From an uncultured Oscillospiraceae bacterium (lineage in GTDB: Bacteria; Bacillota; Clostridia; Oscillospirales; Oscillospiraceae): a stretch of DNA of 16,100 nt. The DNA lies in the NCBI GenBank assembly GCA_934662925.1, contig CAKUKL010000010.1:1-16100 (forward strand). Reading direction: 5' to 3'. The translations under genes were made by a program, and so were the position numbers. Shown here one piece after another: positions 7,928 to 13,616 of the stretch. Under the pieces are notes generated by a model. That model did not search any database. It saw only the letters and a program-made list of their open reading frames with translations, and was not told the DNA's origin. The stretch's first letter is position 1, and each line of letters begins with the position of its first letter.

Positions 7928-8919
7928 TGGCCTCCAAGGCTCAGAAAAACAAGCAGATGGTCCGGCTGGTCAAGGACAATAACTCCATCATCATTCTGGT
8001 GGTCCTTCTGCTGGCGGCCTTCATCGGCGTCAGCGGCTTCGGAAAAGGCTTTTACAACGTGGTGAACTACGTCGCCATGTACGGTCCCGTGTGCGTGGGT
8101 CTCGGCCTTGTGATGATCACCGGCAATATCGACCTGTCTGCCGGTTTTCAGGCCGGCCTGTCCGGCGTCACCTCTGTTATCGTGTTCAATGCGGTGTACG
8201 CCGCCACCGGCGGCAACTCCGTGGCCGCTCTGGTGGTGAGCATCGTCGGCGCGCTGGTCACCGGCGCCGTCACCGGCATCATCAACGGCTTCGTGGTGGC
8301 CAAGATTGGCGTCTCCCCGCTGATCGCCACCATCGCCTCCAACTTCGCTTATAAGGGCATCGTGTTTTACTTTGCCAACAGCGCCTTCAAGCCGGAGGAC
8401 GCCGATATCATCAAGCTCATGGCCAAGACCCGCATCGGCGGCCTGAAATGGCTGACGCCCTCGTTCATCGTGTTTGCGCTTATCGTGGTGCTGGTCATTC
8501 TGTGGATGTACTCCACCCGCTTCGGCAACCGCCTCCACGTGGTGGGCGATAACCCCGAGGCCGCGGCCTTTGCCGGCATCAGCGTGCCCAAGACCGTCTG
8601 GGCCACCTACATCCTCAGCGGTGTTCTGGCGGCCGTCAGCGGCTTCGCCATGGTGTCCAACGCGGGCTACGCCATCTACACTCAGGGCAACAGCTTGTCC
8701 ACCCTGACCATCTCCTGCTGCGTCATCGGCGGCATTAAGATGACCGGCGGCAAGGGCACCGCGTTCCACGTGCTGCTGGGCGTGTTCATCATGCGCGTGA
8801 TCTCCCAGATCATGACCAGCCTGTACCTGAGCGCCGATATGGTGAACCTCATCACCGGTATTCTGCTCATTCTGGTTTTGATCATCGACCGCTTCACCAG
8901 CACCAAGGAAGTGGAGTGA
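7912..8919 (+). CDS. Sugar ABC transporter permease 2, RbsC type
   Basis: Second channel subunit, 335 residues from the GTG at 7912. Landmarks: GNIDLSAGFQ (71-80), VVGDNPEAAAFAGISV (210-225) and IGGIKMTGGKGTAFHVLLG (272-290), the same blocks as permease 1 but clearly diverged. Two starts are plausible. GTG 7912 has GGAAAGGGGG (7894-7903) eight bases upstream and overlaps the previous gene by 16 bases. ATG 7927 forms a TAATG stop-start junction but has only a weak purine stretch in front; it would give 330 residues. I favour GTG. The open frame running back to 7840 lies inside the previous gene and is not used. Strict translational coupling to permease 1 is expected either way. Confidence 0.9.
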   Translation: MEEKVMASKAQKNKQMVRLVKDNNSIIILVVLLLAAFIGVSGFGKGFYNVVNYVAMYGPVCVGLGLVMITGNIDLSAGFQAGLSGVTSVIVFNAVYAATGGNSVAALVVSIVGALVTGAVTGIINGFVVAKIGVSPLIATIASNFAYKGIVFYFANSAFKPEDADIIKLMAKTRIGGLKWLTPSFIVFALIVVLVILWMYSTRFGNRLHVVGDNPEAAAFAGISVPKTVWATYILSGVLAAVSGFAMVSNAGYAIYTQGNSLSTLTISCCVIGGIKMTGGKGTAFHVLLGVFIMRVISQIMTSLYLSADMVNLITGILLILVLIIDRFTSTKEVE

Positions 8920-8937
8920 GTCCCGTTCCCATTTTGT

Positions 8938-8959
8938 CGATCACCCCGGAAGGGGATCG
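8938..8959 (+). promoter_or_regulatory. Intra-operon hairpin between permease 2 and the sugar-binding protein
   Basis: CGAT plus CCCC (8938-8947, with a two-base CA bulge) pairs with GGGG plus ATCG (8952-8959) around a GGAA loop, which is of GNRA type. No T-run follows, so it is not a terminator. A role in protecting the downstream message after cleavage is inference. Confidence 0.5.
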
Positions 8960-9000
8960 AAATAAGTCCTGCACAATGATTTGAAAGGATGGAAATCAAC

Positions 9001-10068
9001 ATGAAGAAGTTCAAAAAGCTCTTTGCCCTTCTGCTCGCCCTGAGCATGGTGTTCGCTCTGGCTGCCTGCTCCAACAACGCCGGCAACGAGTCCAAGGACC
9101 CCGACAGCAATGCTTCCCAGCCCGCCGAGAACAACGGCGGCGAGGAGTCCAAGACCCCCGAGGGTAACGGCGGCAATAACGGCGCCATCGACCTGTCCGG
9201 CAAGACCATCGGCTACGTGACCATCACCTCCACCGCTCCTTGGGGCGGCCGTGTCGGCACCGAGTTCGAGCGGATGGCCACCGAGTACGGCGCCAAGGTC
9301 AACGTTCTGGATGCCCAGACCGTTGCCGACGACGTGACCAACTACTGCATGCAGATGATCGACAACGGCGTTGACGCGCTGGCCGTCTTCGGCGGCGACC
9401 CCACCGCCATGGTCGACGTTGCCAAGGCCTGCAAGGACGCTGACATCCCCCTGTTCCTCTGCGCTCTGGACGTGGATGAGGCTGGCCGTGAGTACGCCAC
9501 CGCCTGCATCGGCCCCGATCAGGAGCAGGCTTTCGTTGACATCGCCAAGTACGTCACCGACGCCAACGGCACCGACACCGGCTGCACCGTGGTGCAGATC
9601 TCCGGCGTGCCCTTCCTGAAGGACTATCAGCTCCGTGAGGCTGGCTTCGCTGCCGGCACCAAGGACACCAACTACAACCTGCTGGCTCCCGATTATGCGT
9701 TCTCCAGCCGCACCGACGCCAAGAAGGCCATGGAGCAGCACCTCCAGGCCGAGGGCGACAACATCGACATCGTGATGGGCTATGATGACGACCTGACCAT
9801 GGGCGCCGTGGACGCCATCGACGAGGCCGGCAAGACCGGCACCATCAAGGTGTACTCCTTCACCGGCCAGAACGACGCCATCCAGGCCGTTAAGGACGGC
9901 AAGATGGAGCTGACCGTCATGAACCGCGCTGACGACATCGCCGCTGAGACCTGCGTTGCCATCAACGAGTACTTCTCCACCGGCAGCACCGAGTACTATC
10001 ACTACACTGATCTGGTCTACATCACCGCCGAGAACGTCGACGAGTGGATCGGCAAGGGCGAATTCTAA
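9001..10068 (+). CDS. Sugar-binding lipoprotein of the CUT2 importer (periplasmic-binding-protein type 1 fold)
   Basis: Surface lipoprotein that would capture the ligand and deliver it to the permease pair; 355 residues. It starts with a lipoprotein signal MKKFKKLFALLLALSMVFAL and lipobox LAAC with the modified cysteine at 23. A hydrophilic linker rich in N, G, S, E and P (24-63) tethers the domain. The binding domain opens with GKTIGYVTITSTAPWGGRV (68-86), followed by alternating strand and helix segments including DNGVDALAVFGGDPTAMVDV (121-140). The ATG at 9001 is chosen over ATG 8989 because GGATGG (8987-8992) then lies eight bases upstream and the signal peptide begins at once. It is last in the operon, 81 bases after permease 2 and behind a hairpin. 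It uses more GCT and GTT codons than its neighbours, which may reflect high expression. Ligand unknown. Confidence 0.9.
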   Translation: MKKFKKLFALLLALSMVFALAACSNNAGNESKDPDSNASQPAENNGGEESKTPEGNGGNNGAIDLSGKTIGYVTITSTAPWGGRVGTEFERMATEYGAKVNVLDAQTVADDVTNYCMQMIDNGVDALAVFGGDPTAMVDVAKACKDADIPLFLCALDVDEAGREYATACIGPDQEQAFVDIAKYVTDANGTDTGCTVVQISGVPFLKDYQLREAGFAAGTKDTNYNLLAPDYAFSSRTDAKKAMEQHLQAEGDNIDIVMGYDDDLTMGAVDAIDEAGKTGTIKVYSFTGQNDAIQAVKDGKMELTVMNRADDIAAETCVAINEYFSTGSTEYYHYTDLVYITAENVDEWIGKGEF

Positions 10069-10091
10069 GCAGAAGCGCGTAGAATAGGCGC

Positions 10092-10116
10092 GCAGGGGAG
10101 CTTGGTCTCCTCCTGC
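10092..10116 (+). other. 3'-UTR hairpin after the sugar-binding protein gene
   Basis: GCAGG+GGAG (10092-10100) pairs with CTCC+CCTGC (10107-10116), nine pairs with one bulged T and a six-base loop. No T-run follows. It may protect the 3' end of the message; the true terminator lies 26 bases further on. Confidence 0.4.
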
Positions 10117-10141
10117 ACCTCCGTCACCGACCCTGAACTCC

Positions 10142-10175
10142 AACCCCCGGGGCGCATCCGCGCCCCGGGGGTTTT
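10142..10175 (+). terminator. Strong intrinsic terminator of the sugar ABC operon
   Basis: AACCCCCGGGGCGC (10142-10155) pairs perfectly with GCGCCCCGGGGGTT (10160-10173), fourteen pairs around a four-base ATCC loop, with T's to 10175. Confidence 0.95.
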
Positions 10176-10186
10176 CTGCTCTTGTC

Positions 10187-10201
10187 TGCATAAAAACTGC
10201 A
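10187..10201 (+). promoter_or_regulatory. Distal TGCA-N7-TGCA palindrome
   Basis: TGCA (10187-10190), seven bases, TGCA (10198-10201). It has the same architecture as the site over the promoter at 10272-10286, with centres 85 bases apart. It may be an auxiliary operator for a dimeric regulator; this is inference from symmetry only. Confidence 0.3.
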
Positions 10202-10270
10202 CAGAATTGTATAAACATTCTCTGAAACCTGAATCAAACCGCCTAAAATGAAGAAAAATCCAAAAAATGC

Positions 10271-10299
10271 TTGCATTGGCGATGCATACGATGTATAAT
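10271..10299 (+). promoter_or_regulatory. Sigma-A promoter of the amino-acid ABC operon, with overlapping palindromes
   Basis: TTGCAT (10271-10276), 17 bases, TATAAT (10294-10299). The -35 and spacer are covered by TGCAT-5-ATGCA (10272-10286). The spacer and -10 also hold a near-direct repeat, GATGCATAC/GATGTATAA (10281-10298). Symmetry directly over the promoter suggests a repressor site. The ATG at 10267, the first in the open frame, lies within the promoter and cannot be a start. Confidence 0.75.
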
Positions 10300-10353
10300 T
10301 CAAACATCAAAAGTCCAAGCGGACGATTTTTTGGATCGAGGAGAATGAATGAT

Positions 10354-11151
10354 ATGAAAAACATGAAGAAAGTGCTGGCCCTCGTGCTGGCTCTGGCCAT
10401 GGCTCTGGCTCTGGCCGCCTGCGGCAGCAAGGATAAGGGCGGCGACGCCGCATTCACCACCGTGGAGTCCGGCAAGCTGCATATGTCCACCAACGCCGCC
10501 TTCCCTCCCTATGAGATGATCGCCGACGACGGCAGCTTCGAGGGCATCGACGTCGAGGTGGCCGCCGCCATCGCCGAGAAGCTGGGCCTGGAGCTGGTCG
10601 TGGACGACATGGGCTTTGACGCCGCCCTCACCGCCGTGCAGACCGGCAAGAGCGACATCGCCATGGCCGGTATCACCGTGACCGAGGACCGGAAGGAAGT
10701 CATGGACTTCTCCGACAGCTACGCCACCGGCATTCAGGTCATCATCGTCAAGGAGGATTCCCCCATTCAGACCGTTGACGATCTGGCCAACGCCGAGATG
10801 ATCGGCTGCCAGAAGGCCACCACCGGCTACATCTACTGCTCCGACACCGTGGAGAACGGCGGCTACGGCGAGGACCACGTCACCGCTTACGACACCGGCG
10901 CTCTTGCGGTCATGGCTCTGGTCAACGGCCAGATCGACGCCGTGGTCATCGACAGCGAGCCCGCCAAGGCATTTGTGGCCGCCAACGAGGGCCTGAAGAT
11001 CCTTGACACCGAGTTCTCCGTTGAGGACTACGCCATTGCCGTGGGCAAGGGCAACTCCGCTCTGCTGGACGCCATCAACAGCGCTATGGCCGAGCTGAAG
11101 GCCGACGGCACCTTCCAGGGCATCGTGGACAAGTACATCCCCGCCGAGTAA
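10354..11151 (+). CDS. Polar amino-acid-binding lipoprotein (SBP_bac_3 family)
   Basis: Extracellular solute receptor of an amino-acid importer; 265 residues. The lipoprotein signal ends in the lipobox LAAC with cysteine 23. Family blocks are LHMSTNAAFPPYEM (42-55), GIDVEVAAAIAEKLG (64-78) and ITVTEDRKEVMDFSDSY (107-123); the arginine at 113 is in the position that usually grips the ligand carboxylate. The ATG at 10354 is preferred because GAGGAG (10338-10343) lies ten bases upstream; ATG 10345 is one base from that site and ATG 10363 too far. The specific ligand (for example glutamine, arginine, lysine or cystine) cannot be read from the sequence. It leads the operon, followed by its permease and ATPase, and a long hairpin starts at its stop codon. 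Confidence 0.93.
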   Translation: MKNMKKVLALVLALAMALALAACGSKDKGGDAAFTTVESGKLHMSTNAAFPPYEMIADDGSFEGIDVEVAAAIAEKLGLELVVDDMGFDAALTAVQTGKSDIAMAGITVTEDRKEVMDFSDSYATGIQVIIVKEDSPIQTVDDLANAEMIGCQKATTGYIYCSDTVENGGYGEDHVTAYDTGALAVMALVNGQIDAVVIDSEPAKAFVAANEGLKILDTEFSVEDYAIAVGKGNSALLDAINSAMAELKADGTFQGIVDKYIPAE

Positions 11152-11198
11152 GAAGAAACCCCGGGAAAGGCGGCCAGACTGGCCGCCTTTCTTCTTAC
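11148..11198 (+). promoter_or_regulatory. Long hairpin between the amino-acid-binding protein and its permease
   Basis: AAAGGCGGCCA (11166-11176) pairs perfectly with TGGCCGCCTTT (11180-11190) around a GAC loop. Outside it GTAAGAAG (11148-11155) pairs with CTTCTTAC (11191-11198), leaving a ten-base bulge (11156-11165) on one side only. That makes nineteen pairs and includes the stop codon. The 3' side is T-rich but lacks a clean T-run, so it may be a leaky terminator or an mRNA-protecting structure that raises binding protein over permease. Confidence 0.6.
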
Positions 11199-11232
11199 GT
11201 TTATATTCAGAAAGAAAAGGAGGGCCATCATT

Positions 11233-11952
11233 ATGATCGAATGGCTCGTCAAACTCGGCCCCCGGTTCCACCGGGCCTTCATTGAGGGCAGCCGATGGAA
11301 GCTCTACCTCAAGGGTCTGGGCGCAACGGTGGAGATGACCGTTCTGGCCCTCTGCATGGGCATCATTCTGGGTGTTCTGGTGGCCGTCGTCCGGGCGGCT
11401 CACGACCAGCAGCGCCCCGGACAGCACAACGTCATTCTGGGCATCCTGAACGCGGTGTGCAAAATTTACACCACCATCCTCCGGGGCACGCCCATGATGG
11501 TCCAGCTGCTGATCTGGGCCTTCGTCGTGTTCAAGACCAGCCGCAACATGATCATGGTGGGCGTGGTGGGCCTCGGCATCAACTCCGGCGCCTACGTGTC
11601 CGAGATCGTCCGCGGCGGCCTGATGAGCGTGGACGCGGGCCAGTCCGAGGCGGGCCGCTCCCTCGGCCTGAACTATCTGGACACCATGCGGTTCATCGTC
11701 ATCCCGCAGGCGTTCAAGAACATCCTGCCCTCTCTCGGCAACGAGTTCATCACCCTGTTCAAGGACACCTCTCTGGTGCAGGCCATCGGCGGCGCGGAGC
11801 TCGCCTATTACGCCTCCACCATCGGCGGCACCACCTTCGACTACATGCCGCCCTACATCGGCATCGCCGTGATGTATCTGGTTCTCGTGGTGGGGCTCAC
11901 CGCCCTTCAGGGCAAGCTGGAAAGGAGGCTGCGTCAGAGTGATCGACGTTAA
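11233..11952 (+). CDS. Amino-acid ABC transporter permease, HisM/GlnP type
   Basis: Inner-membrane channel of the polar amino-acid importer, 239 residues with about five membrane segments. It has the early segment [20 protein letters not shown] (29-48), the family motif [10 protein letters not shown] (82-91) and the EAA loop that docks to the ATPase, from [12 protein letters not shown] (139-150) to [12 protein letters not shown] (156-167), with the conserved glycine nine residues before IP. There is only one permease, so a homodimeric pore is likely. The start at 11233 follows AAAAGGAGGG (11215-11224) at eight bases. An insertion of charged residues at ~53-66 ([13 protein letters not shown]) between the first two membrane segments is somewhat long. 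It overlaps the ATPase gene by 14 bases. Confidence 0.93.
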   Translation: MIEWLVKLGPRFHRAFIEGSRWKLYLKGLGATVEMTVLALCMGIILGVLVAVVRAAHDQQRPGQHNVILGILNAVCKIYTTILRGTPMMVQLLIWAFVVFKTSRNMIMVGVVGLGINSGAYVSEIVRGGLMSVDAGQSEAGRSLGLNYLDTMRFIVIPQAFKNILPSLGNEFITLFKDTSLVQAIGGAELAYYASTIGGTTFDYMPPYIGIAVMYLVLVVGLTALQGKLERRLRQSDRR

Positions 11953-12661
11953 AAATCTCTCCAAGTCCTTCGGCAGCAATCTGGTGCTGGACAATATTTC
12001 CGAGCACGTCTATCCCGGGGAAAAGGTGGTCATCATCGGCCCCTCCGGCTCCGGCAAGTCCACCTTCCTGCGCTGCCTGAACCTGCTGGAGACCCCCACT
12101 GCCGGCACCGTCACGGTGGACGGCGTGGACATCACCGACCCCAAGACGGACATCGACGTGGTTCGCCGCCAGATGGGCATGGTGTTCCAGCACTTCAACC
12201 TGTTCCCCAACATGACCATCCGGAAGAACATCACCCTCGCCCCGGTGCGCACCGGCCTGATGAAGCAGGACGAAGCGGACGGGGAAGCGCTGAAGCTCCT
12301 GCGCCGGGTCGGGCTGGAGGAAAAGGCGGACGCCTATCCCGCCCAGCTGTCCGGCGGCCAGAAGCAGCGCATCGCCATCGTCCGGGCGCTGGCCATGAAG
12401 CCGAAGGTCATGCTCTTCGACGAGCCTACCTCCGCCCTTGACCCCGAAATGGTGGGCGAGGTGCTGGCGGTCATGAAGGAGCTGGCCGACGAGGGCATGA
12501 CCATGGTGGTGGTCACCCACGAGATGGGCTTTGCCCGGGAGGTGGGCACCCGCGTCCTCTTCATGGACGGCGGCCATATCGTGGAGCAGGGTACCCCCGA
12601 CGAGATCTTCTCCCACCCGAAGGAGGCCCGGACGCAGGATTTCCTGTCCAAGGTGCTGTAA
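11939..12661 (+). CDS. Amino-acid ABC transporter ATP-binding protein, GlnQ/HisP type
   Basis: Cytoplasmic ATPase that powers the importer; 240 residues, the standard size. Walker A is GPSGSGKST (34-42), the Q-loop lies in [13 protein letters not shown], the signature LSGGQ is at 137-141, Walker B ends in [11 protein letters not shown] with DE at 161-162, and the switch histidine is in VVTHEMGFA. These blocks match the polar amino-acid group (GlnQ, HisP, ArtP). The start is GTG at 11939, with AAAGGAGGC (11922-11930) eight bases upstream; it overlaps the permease by 14 bases, so translation is coupled. It ends the operon, just before a strong terminator. Confidence 0.95.
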   Translation: MIDVKNLSKSFGSNLVLDNISEHVYPGEKVVIIGPSGSGKSTFLRCLNLLETPTAGTVTVDGVDITDPKTDIDVVRRQMGMVFQHFNLFPNMTIRKNITLAPVRTGLMKQDEADGEALKLLRRVGLEEKADAYPAQLSGGQKQRIAIVRALAMKPKVMLFDEPTSALDPEMVGEVLAVMKELADEGMTMVVVTHEMGFAREVGTRVLFMDGGHIVEQGTPDEIFSHPKEARTQDFLSKVL

Positions 12662-12671
12662 TTTTCAGATC

Positions 12672-12705
12672 AAAACTCCCCCGAACGGATTCGGGGGAGT
12701 TTTTT
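12672..12705 (+). terminator. Strong intrinsic terminator of the amino-acid ABC operon
   Basis: AAAACTCCCCCGAA (12672-12685) pairs perfectly with TTCGGGGGAGTTTT (12690-12703), fourteen pairs around a four-base CGGA loop, followed by T's to 12705. The A-tract on the 5' side makes it potentially bidirectional. Confidence 0.95.
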
Positions 12706-12736
12706 GCGCCGGGAAGCGTTCCCAGGCGGGAAGACC

Positions 12737-12765
12737 TTGAAAAACCGCCGGTGTTCCGCTACACT
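12737..12765 (+). promoter_or_regulatory. Sigma-A promoter for mobA
   Basis: TTGAAA (12737-12742), 17 bases, TACACT (12760-12765). The start would be near 12772, giving a leader of about 25 nt. Confidence 0.7.
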
Positions 12766-12796
12766 GAGAGCAGAAAAACGCAGAGGAGGGGACGCG

Positions 12797-13384
12797 ATGG
12801 ACCGCGCAGACGTGACCGTTCAGATCATGGCCGGGGGCCGATCCGCCCGCATGGGCCGGGACAAGGCGCTGGTGGAGCTGGGGGGAAAGACCCTGCTCCA
12901 GCGGGCGTTGGACACATGGCGGAATTACGGCGGAGCCGTTCAGCTGTCGGTGGGGACAGCGGAGCGGGCGGCGCTGGCCCCGGAGGGCGTGTGCGCAGTG
13001 GTTGACCGCTATCAGGACTGCGGGCCGCTGGGCGGCCTGCACGCCGGGCTGCTGGAGTGCCGGACGGAGCTGCTCCTGCTGGCGGCGGTGGACTGTCCCT
13101 TTGTGACGGCGGCGCTGGCAGACGGCCTGCTGGCCGCCATCGGTACGGCGGACGCCTGCGTCTACACCGTGGATGGGCGGCCCCAGCCTCTGTTCGGCCT
13201 GTACCGGCGGACGTGCCTTGCCCCGGCATCAGAGATGCTGGCGGCGGGGGAGTACAGGATGGGGGAGCTGCTCCGCCGGGTGGAGACGGTGCGCCTGCCC
13301 GCCGCCGACCCCGCGCCCTTCCGCAACCTGAACACCCCGGAGGAGCTGGCGCGGGAACAGATCTGTTGTGACCGGATAAACTGA
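12797..13384 (+). CDS. mobA: Molybdenum cofactor guanylyltransferase
   Basis: Joins GMP from GTP to molybdopterin to make the guanine dinucleotide form of the cofactor used by DMSO-reductase-family enzymes; cytosolic. 195 residues, the usual MobA size. The nucleotide-binding loop is MAGGRSARMGRDKALVELGG (11-30), the family LAGGxSxRMGxDK with M in the first place. GPLGGLHAGL follows at 76-85, the metal-binding AAVDCPF at 96-102, and NLNTPEEL near the C-terminus (177-184). The start at 12797 has AGAGGAGGG (12782-12790) six bases upstream; the frame is open to 12704 but that part is terminator and promoter. It has its own promoter and terminator and is separate from the riboswitch operon that follows. 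A cytidylyltransferase (MocA) relative is possible, but the short length and NTPEE tail favour MobA. Confidence 0.9.
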   Translation: MDRADVTVQIMAGGRSARMGRDKALVELGGKTLLQRALDTWRNYGGAVQLSVGTAERAALAPEGVCAVVDRYQDCGPLGGLHAGLLECRTELLLLAAVDCPFVTAALADGLLAAIGTADACVYTVDGRPQPLFGLYRRTCLAPASEMLAAGEYRMGELLRRVETVRLPAADPAPFRNLNTPEELAREQICCDRIN

Positions 13385-13394
13385 AAACTGTAGC

Positions 13395-13422
13395 GGCAAG
13401 GGCGGAGAAGACCTTGCCTTTT
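13395..13422 (+). terminator. Intrinsic terminator after mobA
   Basis: GGCAAGG (13395-13401) pairs perfectly with CCTTGCC (13412-13418) around a ten-base loop, followed by TTTT (13419-13422). Its 3' arm also supplies the -35 of the next promoter. Confidence 0.7.
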
Positions 13423-13442
13423 CGCGCCGAAACACCTATACT
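13414..13442 (+). promoter_or_regulatory. Sigma-A promoter of the riboswitch-controlled moco operon
   Basis: TTGCCT (13414-13419), 17 bases, TATACT (13437-13442). Transcription would start near 13449, just before the aptamer. The -35 lies within the 3' arm of the mobA terminator, an economical overlap. Confidence 0.75.
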
Positions 13443-13454
13443 GATAATACGAAG

Positions 13455-13557
13455 ATCCGAGCCTGTCCGCCTAAGGCAAGCGCTATGGCGGCCCGGCCGG
13501 GGAGGCGCTGGAAACGGCGCCGCCTTCCTTGTTGAAAAGGATCGGGCTGCACCGGCG
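13455..13557 (+). ncRNA. Moco-family riboswitch aptamer
   Basis: The RNA has a classic 11-base GAAA-tetraloop receptor, CCTAAG (13470-13475) facing TATGG (13484-13488). It sits in a hairpin closed by CCG/CGG (13467-13469 with 13489-13491) and capped by GC-AAGC-GC. A second hairpin, GGCGCTG (13504-13510) with CGGCGCC (13515-13521), carries a GAAA loop that can dock into that receptor. A short CCTT/AAGG hairpin follows (13527-13540). The ends close by CCGAGCC (13457-13463) with GGCT (13545-13548) and CGG (13553-13555). A tetraloop-receptor pair in front of moco genes is what I know of the Moco RNA motif. Molybdenum rather than tungsten cofactor sensing is likely but not proven. Confidence 0.85.
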
Positions 13558-13566
13558 TATCATCGG

Positions 13567-13604
13567 CGGCTTTGTCCTTGCGGGGACAGAGCCGTTTTCT
13601 TTTT
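13567..13604 (+). terminator. Riboswitch expression-platform terminator
   Basis: CGGCTTTGTCC (13567-13577) pairs with GGACAGAGCCG (13584-13594), eleven pairs with one G-U and a six-base loop, followed by TTTTCTTTTT (13595-13604). It ends directly at the ribosome binding site GGAGGG (13605-13610). A competing pairing exists: GCCGCC (13519-13524) in the aptamer can pair with GGCGGC (13565-13570), the base of the terminator's 5' arm. Ligand that stabilises the GAAA hairpin would free that arm and switch the operon off. Confidence 0.85.
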
Positions 13605-13616
13605 GGAGGGAGCATT

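Noticed and set aside
10205..10222. ArgR-type operator upstream of the amino-acid-binding protein
   Set aside because: TTGTATAAACATTCT resembles half of an ARG box, but lacks the paired inverted half, and no second full copy is visible.
10267..10353. N-terminal extension of the amino-acid-binding protein from ATG 10267
   Set aside because: The region contains the promoter itself, and the lipoprotein signal needs the start near 10354.
10300..11994. 564-residue open frame on the - strand across the amino-acid importer
   Set aside because: It spans a promoter, two genes and an intergenic hairpin on the other strand, and its composition is that of a shadow frame.
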